Part shown: positions 1 to 8,323 of the stretch, one piece after another
Numbering within the stretch: position 1 is the first letter of the stretch
Layout: every line of letters starts with the position of its first letter
Source: JACKIC01 sp964392305
Lineage (GTDB): Bacteria; Planctomycetota; UBA1135; UBA2386
Direction: 5' to 3'
Length of the DNA: 64,000 nt
NCBI GenBank assembly: GCA_964392305.1
Contig: CAYMPV010000031.1
Span: forward strand, 1-64,000
Notes under the pieces: generated by a model
What the model saw: only the letters and a program-made list of their open reading frames with translations
Database searches by the model: none
Told to the model about the DNA's origin: nothing
Position numbers and translations under genes: made by a program

Positions 1-33
1 CGTGCGCTGAGCCGGGCCCGCGCCGATCGGGAC

Positions 34-687
34 TCAGCGGCCGGCCTTGTCGAGCAGCTGCAGCGCCTGGTCGGCGAACCAGCCGACCGTCGGTTCGCCG
101 GCGAAGCCCGGCACCACGCGCGCATCGCCGCGCAGCGCCTGCAGGTGCACACGCGCATCGGCCCAGCCCAGATACCCGAGCGCGTCGCAGGCGAACGCGG
201 CGCGTTGCGGATCGGCGTCGGTGAGCTGGTCGACCAGCAACGGCGCCGCGCTGCTCGCGCCGCCGAGGTCCTGCACCAGGATCCCGAAGAACACGCCGCC
301 GACCGCGAGTAGGTCGGGGTCGTGGGCACGCAGCAGTTCGACCAGCGCCGGCATCGCCCGCATCGCGCGCAGCTTGTCGGTTGCCGATGGCGGCGGAGTC
401 TGACCTGGCTCGAGGATGCGAAACGAGCTCTGGATCTCGGTGCGACGTTCGCGCAGGAGTTCACGCACGCGATCGAGCCTCGCCGCGGTCTGGGTGGGAG
501 CCGGCGGTCGTGCAGGTTCTGGGGTCGTGTTGCGTGGCTGGGTGGTGGGCTCGGCGCGTGGCTCGGCGCGTGGCTCGGCGCGTGGCTCGGCCGGCGGCAC
601 GATCGGCGCTGGCGCCACCGGGTGGGTGCCCGCGCAACCGGCGAAGGTGAGAGACAGGAACAGCACCGTGACGCAGCGGCGACGCAT
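34..687 (-). CDS. HEAT-like repeat lipoprotein
   Basis: Hypothetical 217-residue exported lipoprotein. The N-terminus is basic, then hydrophobic, and ends in a lipobox (LTFAGC, lipidated Cys at residue 18). Residues 19-70 are a Pro/Ala/Glu-rich linker containing four AEPR units, which would space the domain from the membrane. Residues 105-215 are alpha-helical and resemble two or three HEAT/armadillo-type repeats (for example the segment around FACDALGYLGWADARVHL). No catalytic motif is visible, so a scaffolding or binding role is the most that can be inferred. It lies downstream of the YjbQ gene on the same strand with a 4-base gap, so the two are probably cotranscribed. Confidence 0.75.
   Translation of the reverse strand: MRRRCVTVLFLSLTFAGCAGTHPVAPAPIVPPAEPRAEPRAEPRAEPTTQPRNTTPEPARPPAPTQTAARLDRVRELLRERRTEIQSSFRILEPGQTPPPSATDKLRAMRAMPALVELLRAHDPDLLAVGGVFFGILVQDLGGASSAAPLLVDQLTDADPQRAAFACDALGYLGWADARVHLQALRGDARVVPGFAGEPTVGWFADQALQLLDKAGR
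548..590. repeat. 12-bp in-frame tandem repeat encoding AEPR
   Basis: A 12-base unit (ggctcggcgcgt on the plus strand) is repeated three times plus a partial fourth copy, inside the lipoprotein gene. It keeps the frame and encodes the AEPR linker repeats on the minus strand. Copy number could change by slippage without a frameshift. Confidence 0.9.
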
Positions 688-691
688 GACG

Positions 692-1096
692 TCATGCTAT
701 GTGCGCCACGACCCTGCGTCGCGAGCCCCTGCGGCGGTGTTCCCACAGGTAGATGCCCTGCCACGTGCCGAGCGCGAGCCGGCCGCCGAGGATCGGGATC
801 GCCAGATGCACCTGCGTCAGCGCGGCGCGCACATGCGCCGGCATGTCGTCGGGCCCTTCGGTCGTATGCGTCCACAGGGGGTCGCCCTCTGGCACCAGCC
901 GCCGCAGGAACGCTTCGAGGTCGCGCAACACCGACGGGTCGGCGTTCTCTGAGATCAGCAGGCTCGCCGAGGTGTGCTGCACGAACAGCGTGCACAGGCC
1001 TTCGTCGATCGCGGCCTGGTGCACGACCGTGCCGACGGCATCGGTCAACTCGACCAGGCCGCGGCCCGAGGTCTCGATGGTGAGGGTGCGGATCAC
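692..1096 (-). CDS. yjbQ: YjbQ/UPF0047 family protein
   Basis: About 134 residues, the usual size for YjbQ/UPF0047 proteins. Visible family motifs are HTSASLLISENADPSV near the middle, then HTTEGPDDMPAHV, and the C-terminal block LGTWQGIYLWEHR. The conserved His and Glu residues of these blocks form the likely metal or phosphate site. Some family members are annotated as secondary thiamine-phosphate synthases, but the physiological role is unsettled. I chose the GTG start at 1096 because conserved family sequence (VIRTLTIETSGRG) begins there; a longer open frame up to 1228 runs through the palindromic repeat and is unlikely to be translated. Confidence 0.85.
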   Translation of the reverse strand: MIRTLTIETSGRGLVELTDAVGTVVHQAAIDEGLCTLFVQHTSASLLISENADPSVLRDLEAFLRRLVPEGDPLWTHTTEGPDDMPAHVRAALTQVHLAIPILGGRLALGTWQGIYLWEHRRRGSRRRVVAHIA

Positions 1097-1134
1097 CGGG
1101 GCAGGGTAGCGCCCCTGCGTTCGGCTCGGATGAC

Positions 1135-1219
1135 TTGCGTACGGTACCGGGTCCAGACGACAACCTGCCGGCCGCGCAGCGGCCGGCAGGTTGTCGTCTG
1201 TACCTGGTTCCGTACGCAA
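1135..1219. repeat. Long near-perfect palindrome, copy 1
   Basis: Two 41-base arms (1135-1175 and 1179-1219) with a 3-base loop (gca). By eye 38 of 41 positions pair, and the inner 22 pair perfectly. It lies between yjbQ and the GntR gene. A related copy lies at 8133-8212. The outer right arm (1190-1220) matches 8184-8215 at 29 of 32 positions. It is too long and too conserved in sequence for a simple terminator, and fits a REP/MITE-like intergenic element better. Confidence 0.85.
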
Positions 1220-1234
1220 CACGCTCAAGTGACC

Positions 1235-1258
1235 ACCGTCCTAGGCCGATAGGACGGT
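1235..1258. promoter_or_regulatory. Putative GntR operator palindrome
   Basis: Perfect 9-base arms ACCGTCCTA and TAGGACGGT separated by GGCCGA, ending one base before the GTG start of the GntR gene and covering its ribosome-binding region. Symmetric sites directly before the regulator gene are typical of autoregulated GntR family repressors. That the GntR protein binds here is inferred. Confidence 0.6.
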
Positions 1259-1259
1259 C

Positions 1260-1652
1260 GTGAACGTTCGCGTCGATCCCAACAGCCTGGTGCCGCCGAG
1301 CCAACAGCTCGTCGCGGCCGTGCTCGACGCGATCGCATCGGACGAACTGCGTCCCGGCGACAAGCTGCCGTCGGTGCGCGGGCTCGCGAGCCAGGCGCTG
1401 GTCAACCCCAACACGGTGACCAAGGCCTACCGCGACCTCGAGCACCTGGGCGCGACCGAGGGGCGCAACGGGTCGGGGGTCTACGTGACGGACGGCGGGC
1501 CCGACATGGCGCGCGCGATCCGCCTCGCCGAGACGCTCGACGCGTTCAAGGCGGCGGCGGCGTTCGCGCTGCGGGCCGGCCACGACGGTGAGGTGCTGCG
1601 CGGCGTGCTCGCGCAGGCGGGGGAAACGAAGGGAGAACGGAGCAAGGCATGA
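1260..1652 (+). CDS. GntR family regulator, YtrA-like
   Basis: Winged helix-turn-helix repressor of 130 residues. Residues 10-75 carry the GntR signature (PPSQQLVAAVLDAIASDELRPGDKLPSVRGLA, then VNPNTVTKAYRDLE). The C-terminal part (about 80-130) is short and helical, which is characteristic of the YtrA subfamily that controls ABC exporter operons. The start is GTG at 1260, with an AGGACGG stretch just upstream. Its stop overlaps the ATG of the ABC ATPase gene (ATGA), so it is the first gene of a translationally coupled operon. A palindrome at 1235-1258 is the likely autoregulatory operator. The inducer is unknown. Confidence 0.92.
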   Translation: MNVRVDPNSLVPPSQQLVAAVLDAIASDELRPGDKLPSVRGLASQALVNPNTVTKAYRDLEHLGATEGRNGSGVYVTDGGPDMARAIRLAETLDAFKAAAAFALRAGHDGEVLRGVLAQAGETKGERSKA

Positions 1653-2389
1653 ACACGGTTCTGCAAATCAGCGGTCTGCACGTCGGCTTTCGCAGGAAGC
1701 AGGTGTTGCGCGGTCTGGACCTCTCGCTGCACGACGGCGCGGTGACGGTGCTGCTCGGCCAGAACGGCTCGGGCAAGAGCACCCTGTTGCGCGTGCTGCT
1801 CGGCGTGCTGCGCCCGGCCAAGGGCACGGTGCGGATGTTCGGCAAGGACCCCCTGCGCGCGCACCGCGAGGTGCTGCAGCGCGTCGGCTACGTGCCCGAC
1901 GTGCCCGACTGCTACCCGTGGATGACGAGTCGCGACCTGTTCGCGTTCCTGCAGCCGCAGTATCCGACCTGGAACGACACGCTCTGCCGCGAGCTGTGCG
2001 AACGGCTCGACGTGCCGCAGCGCACCAAGGTCAAGGCGATGTCGCGCGGCCAGGGTATGAAGCTGATGCTGACCGCGGCCCTCGCGCCCGAGCCGGACCT
2101 GCTGCTGCTCGACGAACCGTTCGCGGGTCTCGATCCGCTGGTCAAGGAAGAGGTGCTCGCCGGCGTCGTCGAAGCGCTCAAGGAAGGCGAACGCACGGTG
2201 CTGTGCGCGACGCACGAGCTCGACATCGCCGCGCGCATCGCCGACCGCGTCGCGGTGCTGCAGGACGGCGCGATCGTGCAGCACGGCTCGCTCGCCGAGG
2301 TGTTGGGCCAGGAAGAGCCGGTGCAGGTGCCCAGCGGTCTGCACCGTGTGCTCGCGGCGGCGGCGAAGCGGGAGGTCGCCTCGGTATGA
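1649..2389 (+). CDS. ABC transporter ATP-binding protein
   Basis: 246-residue nucleotide-binding subunit, of the type usually paired with YtrA regulators. It has Walker A GQNGSGKST (37-45), Walker B LLLLDE (151-156), a D-loop (AGLDP) and a switch His in CATHE (His189). The signature motif is MSRGQ (131-135) in place of the canonical LSGGQ, a common variant in drug- or bacitracin-type exporters. ATG overlaps both neighbours (ATGA at each end), so it should be made together with the regulator and the first permease. It is presumed to power the three following membrane proteins; the substrate is not known. Confidence 0.95.
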   Translation: MNTVLQISGLHVGFRRKQVLRGLDLSLHDGAVTVLLGQNGSGKSTLLRVLLGVLRPAKGTVRMFGKDPLRAHREVLQRVGYVPDVPDCYPWMTSRDLFAFLQPQYPTWNDTLCRELCERLDVPQRTKVKAMSRGQGMKLMLTAALAPEPDLLLLDEPFAGLDPLVKEEVLAGVVEALKEGERTVLCATHELDIAARIADRVAVLQDGAIVQHGSLAEVLGQEEPVQVPSGLHRVLAAAAKREVASV

Positions 2390-4308
2390 ACCTCGTGCTG
2401 ACGTACTGCCACAAGGAGTGGCGCGCGCAGCGCGGTGTGCTCATCGCCTACACGCTGCTCGTGTTCGCGTGTCTTTCGATCGGGTTCTCCCTCGTGCCCG
2501 AGTACTGGTGGCTCGAGGACGGGCGCGGCGCGCTGGCGCTGTCTTGGTTCGTCGCGGCCGGCGTGATCGGGGTCGTCGCGTTCGCGACGCCGGCGCTGGT
2601 GCGTGCGGAGTACGCGGCCAAGGACGACCAGTTCGTGCGACGGCTGCCCGGCGCGCTGCTGCCGGCGTTCGGCGGCAAGGTGCTGTTCCTCGTGCTGGCG
2701 ACCGCGGCGCTGCCGCTGCTCGGGCTGCTGGTGGGCGAACTGGTCCTCGAGGCGCTGGGCCAGTCGTGGAGCGACCTGTGGGGCACGCGCTGGAGCATGG
2801 TCGAGGAGTTCGAGGTCTTCCTGCGGCTGCCGTGGACCGTGCCCGCAGGCGCGGCGGCGCTGCTGCTGACCTCATGGGTGTGGGCCGTCGGTACGTGGAT
2901 GCCGTCGGGCCGCATGGCGATCGGCGGGGCGGCGTTGCTCACGCTGTCGGTGGGCGTCGTGCTGTTCGCGGTGCGTCGGCAGTGCCCCGACATCGAACAC
3001 GGTCTGTCCCCGGCGCCGTGGCTCGTCGCGCTGGTCGTGTCGGGCCTCCTGGTCGCGGGTGCGTCGTGGGTGCGCGGTCGCCGCGGCGGCGGCGCGCTGC
3101 GCTCGGCGCGCTTCGGCGTGCTGTCGTGTGCGGCGCTGTTCGCGGCGCCAGGCATCTGGCTCGGCGAGCGCGTGCACTCCTACCTGCGGCCCGACCTCGC
3201 CGACATCAAGGTGACCGCCGTGATCGGCGTCACGGCCGATCACCGCTTCGCGTTGGTCTACGGCGCTGCGTCGACCGACTGGCACGGCGTGCCGCTGCGC
3301 GTCGACCTGCAGACCGGGCGTGCCGAACAGCTCGGCGATTGGACGACGATGTTCTCGGCGGGTTTCTTCGGCGAGGACGATTGGTACTGGCCCGGCGTCG
3401 GGCGCCGCCACTGGCGCACGGCGGGCGAAGACCTCACCGTGCAACGGCTGTTCGATCTGCAGTCCGGCGCGTTCGCCGCGCTCGAAGTCGACGCCACGAC
3501 GAAGCTGCCGCGCTTGACGGAAGGATTGCGCGCGGATTTGCGCACCCAGAGCGCGGCGACCGCGGATCTGCGCGGACCCGACGGGCAGGCCATCTGGGCC
3601 GAAGGGAACACGCTGGTGCTCGCCGAGCGCGACGGCACCACCACGACCGTGGTTCTGCCGGGCGGGACCAACCCGCGCTTCTCGTGCGGCCACGGGCTGC
3701 GCAACCTGAAGGGCGGCTTGTTCGATCTCACGCACCGCAAGGCGCTCGCGCTGCGCGGCAAGTGGTACGGGTTCGCGGTGCGCGGCCTGTGGGTGCTGCG
3801 TTCGCAGCCGTCGGCGGCGAACTGGCAACGCTTCGACGCGGGCACCGACACGATGCTCGAACTGCCGGAACTCGCCGGCTGTTCGATCTGGGGGCTGTTC
3901 GACGACGAACACCTGTTGTGTGAGCGCAGGTCCTCGCGTGGGAGCAGCGAGTTCGCGGAGCTGCTGCTCTACCGCCCCGCGGACCGCTCGCTCGAAGCGC
4001 TTGCGGTGGTGCCGGAGGCGAGGTGTGCTCACGTGCTCTCCGAGCGCATGCGCTGGGGTTCGTTGTTGCCGCGCGATCCCTCCGGACGCATCTGGCTGCA
4101 CGATCGCGACGATGCCGCGCGCTGCCTCGTGGTCTCGCCCGACCGCTCGGTGCAGGTGCTCGAACGGCCGCTGCCCAAGGGCGCGACGAACGGCCTGATC
4201 ACGTGGACGAGTCCGGACCACGCGCTCGTGTTGCTCGGTTGGCGCATCGTCGACCTGAACCTCTTGACCGGTGCGCAGACCGTGCTGTTCCCCAAGGAGG
4301 AGCCATGA
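2386..4308 (+). CDS. ABC-2-like permease with propeller-like tail (copy 1)
   Basis: 640-residue membrane protein and first of three tandem paralogues. The N-terminus has the conserved opening MNLVLTYCHKEWRAQRG, then about seven hydrophobic segments (roughly 19-37, 52-73, 97-122, 153-172, 178-196, 211-228, 242-260). Residues 265-640 are soluble, beta-rich, and contain short repeated strands such as HRFALVYG, RVDLQTG and LFDLQSG, suggesting a beta-propeller outside or inside the membrane. The ATG is in an ATGA overlap with the ATPase gene. This is probably the membrane half of an ABC exporter; the role of the tail is unknown. Confidence 0.8.
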   Translation: MNLVLTYCHKEWRAQRGVLIAYTLLVFACLSIGFSLVPEYWWLEDGRGALALSWFVAAGVIGVVAFATPALVRAEYAAKDDQFVRRLPGALLPAFGGKVLFLVLATAALPLLGLLVGELVLEALGQSWSDLWGTRWSMVEEFEVFLRLPWTVPAGAAALLLTSWVWAVGTWMPSGRMAIGGAALLTLSVGVVLFAVRRQCPDIEHGLSPAPWLVALVVSGLLVAGASWVRGRRGGGALRSARFGVLSCAALFAAPGIWLGERVHSYLRPDLADIKVTAVIGVTADHRFALVYGAASTDWHGVPLRVDLQTGRAEQLGDWTTMFSAGFFGEDDWYWPGVGRRHWRTAGEDLTVQRLFDLQSGAFAALEVDATTKLPRLTEGLRADLRTQSAATADLRGPDGQAIWAEGNTLVLAERDGTTTTVVLPGGTNPRFSCGHGLRNLKGGLFDLTHRKALALRGKWYGFAVRGLWVLRSQPSAANWQRFDAGTDTMLELPELAGCSIWGLFDDEHLLCERRSSRGSSEFAELLLYRPADRSLEALAVVPEARCAHVLSERMRWGSLLPRDPSGRIWLHDRDDAARCLVVSPDRSVQVLERPLPKGATNGLITWTSPDHALVLLGWRIVDLNLLTGAQTVLFPKEEP

Positions 4309-6194
4309 ACCTCGCGCTCACGTACTGCCACAAGGAGTGGCGCGCGCAGCGCGGCACCCTGCTGGCCTACACGCTGCTCGTGTTTGCGTGTCTTTCGATC
4401 GGCCTGACGCTGACGCCGACGCACGTCTGGATGGAAGATGGCTTCGGCGTGCACGCGCTGTCGTGGTTCGTCGCGGCCGGCGTGATCGGCGTCGTGATGT
4501 TCGTCGCGCCGGCGCTCGTGCGCGCCGAGTTCCACGGCAAGGGAGATCAGTTCGTGCGGCGCCTGCCCGGCGCGCTGGGACCGTCGTTCTGCGGCAAGCT
4601 GCTGTTCCTCGCCCTCGCGGCGATCGCGCTGCCGCTGCTCGGGCTCGCGCTCGGTGAACTGTTCGTCACGGTCAGCGGCTATCGCTGGGACGCCCTGTTC
4701 CACTGGGACTGGACCGGTGAGGTGCGTTGGCAGGTCCCGCGCGTCACGATGGGCTGTGGGGTCGCGATGCTGCTCGCGCCGTGGGTGTGGGCGATCGGCA
4801 CGTGGTTACCGCGTGGACTCATGGCCGTGGGTGGCACGGTGCTGTTCGTGCTGCTCGTCGCGGTCGCGGTCTACGCCGTGCTGCGGCAGAGCCCGGGTCT
4901 GCAGCACGTGCTCGATCCGTGGCCGTGGCTCTGGGGTGTGGCGCCGCTGGGTCTGTTGGTCGCGGCGGTGTCGTGGTGCCGCGGGCGGCGCGGTGGCGGC
5001 GTGCTGCGTTCGGCGCGCAGCGGGCTCGCGGTCGTCGGGCTCGGCTTGTTGCCGCCAGCGGTGTGGCTCGGCCAGCACAGCTGGGACTACCACCACCCGG
5101 ACCTGCAGAACCTGCAGCACCTCAGCGTTCTCGCAGTGTCGAGCGATGGGGACCGCGCGCTCGCGCGCGGCTCGGAGTACTCGCAGTTCGAACCGGTGAC
5201 GATCGCGATCGACCTGCGCACGGGAGAGGCGGAGCAACTGGCAGGCATCGACACGTACCTGACCTGGAGCCACCCCGACCTGCGCCTCGCGGCCCAGTCG
5301 CGCTACTGGCTTGCCTACGAGCGCAGTCACGAGCGCATGGACCGTGCCTACGATCTGCAGACCGGAATGTGGTTGCCGGTCGGCTACGACGCGGCCGCGA
5401 AGAAGGCGGTGCTGTCGGCGGAACTGCGCGCGTCGTTCCTGGAGGCCTGCCGTCCGTGGCTTCGCTCTGCTGACCACGACGAAGTGTGGATCGAAGGTCC
5501 TGACCTGTGTTCGCGCACGGCAGGCGGCAAGGTCGAGCGCCAGCGGCTGCCGGGATGGCCGGTGCCGGCCGGACACGGAGTCCGCTTGCTCAGCGGTCGC
5601 GGTGTCTACGACCTCCGCGGTCGCCGCGTACTCGACGACGGGACTCCGTTGGTTTGGGTGGTCCGCGACCGTGTCGTGTATCAGCCGGAGGCGAACAAGG
5701 GTCGGCAGTGGTTCGTTCGCGAGGTGGGGGAGGAGGCCGTTGCGTGTGAGGCACTCGCGCGTGCGGCAGTGCTCGGACTGTTCGACGACGAGCGCTTGCT
5801 CTGCGCACGCAGGATTGCGGACACGATGCGCCTCTTCCTGTTCGCCCCGGCCAGCGGCGCTGTCGAGGAACTCGAGCTTCCCGAAAGCATGCCCCACTGC
5901 CGTCTGTGCGACGTGCAAGAGCATCGCTGGAACGGTTCGCTGCTGCGCCGCGATCCCACGGGCTGCATCTGGTTGCTCACGCACGACGACGCTGGCGAGA
6001 CCTACCTGCGTCTCGACACCGCGACGCGAGCCGTGACCGTCGCCCTCGAACACCGCCGCGGCGACGGCTCCTACTACCGCCTGCTCGGCTGGCCCGACGC
6101 GCACCACGTGCTCGTCAGCCAGGACCACCGCATCCTGCGATTCGACCTGCGCACCCGCGAACGCACCGTCCTGTTCCCGAAGGAGTCGCGATGA
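4305..6194 (+). CDS. ABC-2-like permease with propeller-like tail (copy 2)
   Basis: 629-residue paralogue of the preceding gene. It shares the same start (MNLALTYCHKEWRAQRG), the DQFVRRLPGAL loop between the second and third hydrophobic segments, the WVWA(I/V)GTW motif and the CRGRRGGG(V/A)LRSAR segment before the soluble tail. Identity is high in the N-terminal membrane region and much lower in the C-terminal part, so the tails have diverged. The start ATG overlaps the previous stop (ATGA). A Shine-Dalgarno-like AAGGAGG lies inside the end of copy 1. Substrate and topology were not determined. Confidence 0.8.
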   Translation: MNLALTYCHKEWRAQRGTLLAYTLLVFACLSIGLTLTPTHVWMEDGFGVHALSWFVAAGVIGVVMFVAPALVRAEFHGKGDQFVRRLPGALGPSFCGKLLFLALAAIALPLLGLALGELFVTVSGYRWDALFHWDWTGEVRWQVPRVTMGCGVAMLLAPWVWAIGTWLPRGLMAVGGTVLFVLLVAVAVYAVLRQSPGLQHVLDPWPWLWGVAPLGLLVAAVSWCRGRRGGGVLRSARSGLAVVGLGLLPPAVWLGQHSWDYHHPDLQNLQHLSVLAVSSDGDRALARGSEYSQFEPVTIAIDLRTGEAEQLAGIDTYLTWSHPDLRLAAQSRYWLAYERSHERMDRAYDLQTGMWLPVGYDAAAKKAVLSAELRASFLEACRPWLRSADHDEVWIEGPDLCSRTAGGKVERQRLPGWPVPAGHGVRLLSGRGVYDLRGRRVLDDGTPLVWVVRDRVVYQPEANKGRQWFVREVGEEAVACEALARAAVLGLFDDERLLCARRIADTMRLFLFAPASGAVEELELPESMPHCRLCDVQEHRWNGSLLRRDPTGCIWLLTHDDAGETYLRLDTATRAVTVALEHRRGDGSYYRLLGWPDAHHVLVSQDHRILRFDLRTRERTVLFPKESR

Positions 6195-8116
6195 ACCTCG
6201 TCTTGACGCACTGCCACAAGGAGTGGCGCGCGCAGCGCGGCATGCTGCTCGCCTACACGCTGCTCGTGTTCTCGTGCCTGTGCATCGGGTTGTCGATCGC
6301 GCCCAAACGTGCGTGGTTCACCGAAGGGTTCGGCGTGCACGCGCTGTCGTGGTTCGTCATCGCCGGCATGCTCGGCGTGATCGCGTTCGTCACGCCGACG
6401 CTCGTGCGCGGCGAGATGCGCAGCGGCGGGCAGGACGACCAGTTCGTGCGGCGGTTGCCCGGCGCGCTGTGGCCGTCGTTCTTCGGCAAGCTGCTGTTCC
6501 TCGGGCTCGTCACCGCCGCGCTGCCGCTGCTCGGCCTATGCGTCGGCCAACTGTTCTTGACGGCGTGGGGCGAGAGTTGGGACGGACTCGTCGGCGCGAA
6601 CGCGAACGGTCACGTGCTGCACTGGCCGGGTGAGGCCGTCGGCGTCGCGCTGCTGATGCTGCTCGTGCCGTGGGTGTGGGCGGTCGGCATGTGGTTGCCC
6701 GGTGGCCGCATGGCGCTGGGTGGGTGCGCGCTGCTCACGCTGCTCGTCGTGCTCAGCGTCGTGCCGGTGCTGCGCCAGCATCCGTCGCTCGATGCGGGCA
6801 TCGCGTGGGGTTGGCTCGCGCCGTTCGTGCCGCTGCTCGGCCTTGGGGTTGCCGCGGTGTCGTGGACGTTCGGACGGCGCGGCGGCGGCGCGCTGCGTTC
6901 GGCGCGGCTCGGTGGGTGTGTGCTGTTCGTCGGCATGCTGCCGCCGTCAGCGTGGCTCGCGATGCAGGTGGATCGCTACCGCAACCCCGATCCGCAGCAG
7001 CTCGTCACGCTGCAGATGCAGGGCATCACGCCCGACGGACGCTACGTGCTCGCGCGCGGCTCTGAGAACGCGGCGTGGTACGGCCCGCCCTTCCGCATCG
7101 ATCTGCACACGGGAACGGCACAGCAGGTGGCGGGCTTCGACCGCGCGTTCACCGGCGAGTTCTTCCGTCCGGACCTGTGGGCGCTGAACACGGCGAGCCG
7201 CTTCTGGCGCGGTTACGGGGAGCAGGGGCAGAAGCCGACGTTGCTCGATCTGCAGACGGGGGAGACCACGGAGATCGCGTTCGACTGGAAGGCGCGGCAG
7301 CCCTTGATGGCGGATTCGTTGCGCGAACGCATCGAGGCGGAGCGGCGCGAACTCAGCCCGCTGCGCGCGCCCGGAGGGGTGCGTGTGTGGGTGCAGGGCA
7401 CGACAGTGCACTTCGAGGAGGCGGACGGCTCGGTCGCGACGCACGACGTGCCCGAACTCGACGATCGCCTGTTGATGGTGTGCGGGCACGGGATCGCGGC
7501 GAGGCTGGACAAGGGCACGCTCGTGTTCGACTTCGCGCGGCGTCGGCGCATCGACCTGCCTGCGCATCGCGGCGGCTACCTCGTGCGCGGGGAATTCGTC
7601 ACGACGTCGGAGAAGGAGCGGTGGCAACGCTGGAGCCAGATGCGCGAGGATGGCAGTTGGGAGCAGGCCGCCGGACTCGATGCCGCGCGCGTGCTCGGCC
7701 TCTTCGACGACGATCACTTGCTGGTCGCGAGCGAACCGAAGCCTGGCAGCACGGGCCGCCTGTTCCTCTATCGCCCCGCCGACCGTTCGATCGCGGACAT
7801 CGCGCTGCCGGACGTGCCGCCGGGCAGCAAGGTCGAGAGCGCCGCGCCGCTGTTCTGGCGGGGCTCGCTGCTGCCGCGCGACGGTCACGGCAACGTCTGG
7901 GTCGCCGCGCGGCGCGCGACCGACGTGACCTTCTACCGCGTCGATACGAACACGCGGCAGGCCGAGCTCGTGGTGACGAACGGCACCGAGACCGGTCGCG
8001 ACTGCCGCGTGCTCGCGTGGCCCGACGCGCGCAGCGTCACGTTTGTCGATGGCGCCTCGATCGTGCGCGTCGACGTCGACACCGGCGCGCGCGACGTTCT
8101 CTTCCCGCGTCGGTGA
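6191..8116 (+). CDS. ABC-2-like permease with propeller-like tail (copy 3)
   Basis: 641-residue third paralogue, again starting MNLVLTHCHKEWRAQRG with an ATGA overlap and an AAGGAG in the end of copy 2. The membrane region has the same pattern of about seven segments and the same DQFVRRLPGAL loop. The tail (about 270-641) keeps the recurring strands YVLARGSEN, RIDLHTG, LLDLQTG, LFDDDHLLVA and RVDVDTG. One ATPase serving three permeases suggests that the permeases assemble as alternatives or as a hetero-oligomer. A second copy of the palindromic repeat follows the stop. Confidence 0.8.
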   Translation: MNLVLTHCHKEWRAQRGMLLAYTLLVFSCLCIGLSIAPKRAWFTEGFGVHALSWFVIAGMLGVIAFVTPTLVRGEMRSGGQDDQFVRRLPGALWPSFFGKLLFLGLVTAALPLLGLCVGQLFLTAWGESWDGLVGANANGHVLHWPGEAVGVALLMLLVPWVWAVGMWLPGGRMALGGCALLTLLVVLSVVPVLRQHPSLDAGIAWGWLAPFVPLLGLGVAAVSWTFGRRGGGALRSARLGGCVLFVGMLPPSAWLAMQVDRYRNPDPQQLVTLQMQGITPDGRYVLARGSENAAWYGPPFRIDLHTGTAQQVAGFDRAFTGEFFRPDLWALNTASRFWRGYGEQGQKPTLLDLQTGETTEIAFDWKARQPLMADSLRERIEAERRELSPLRAPGGVRVWVQGTTVHFEEADGSVATHDVPELDDRLLMVCGHGIAARLDKGTLVFDFARRRRIDLPAHRGGYLVRGEFVTTSEKERWQRWSQMREDGSWEQAAGLDAARVLGLFDDDHLLVASEPKPGSTGRLFLYRPADRSIADIALPDVPPGSKVESAAPLFWRGSLLPRDGHGNVWVAARRATDVTFYRVDTNTRQAELVVTNGTETGRDCRVLAWPDARSVTFVDGASIVRVDVDTGARDVLFPRR

Positions 8117-8132
8117 GTTGGGTACCGTGATT

Positions 8133-8212
8133 GCGTCCGGTACCCGGTTCAAACCACAACTCCGCGCGGCGGGATGGGCAGGCGGTTGTCGTTTGTACCC
8201 GGTTCGGTACGC
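8133..8212. repeat. Long palindrome, copy 2
   Basis: Arms at 8133-8160 and 8185-8212 pair at 22 of 28 positions by eye, around a central GC-rich spacer. The sequence is related to the element at 1135-1219, including the shared ends GCGT..GGTACC and GTACGCAAC. It lies between the third permease and the lectin-domain gene, so the two copies bracket the 1260-8116 operon. Confidence 0.8.
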
Positions 8213-8323
8213 AACGGCGCATCGTGAACGTTGCGAGGGATCAGCCAGACGGGGCGGCCGTACCGCAGCAGCGCGGTAACATGCGCCGCCCTTCGATTCG
8301 CCGATCCACCACCACCTCGCACG

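Noticed and set aside
548..590. Short direct repeats resembling a CRISPR or VNTR array
   Set aside because: The 12-base units have no spacers, keep the reading frame and encode the AEPR linker of the lipoprotein.
1097..1228. N-terminal extension of the YjbQ protein
   Set aside because: The extension runs through the palindromic repeat; the family's conserved N-terminus begins at the GTG at 1096.
2872..4221. Long open frames antisense or out of frame to the permease genes, and similar frames across the window
   Set aside because: They are Arg/Pro/Ala-rich shadows of the real genes caused by high GC content, and lack family motifs.
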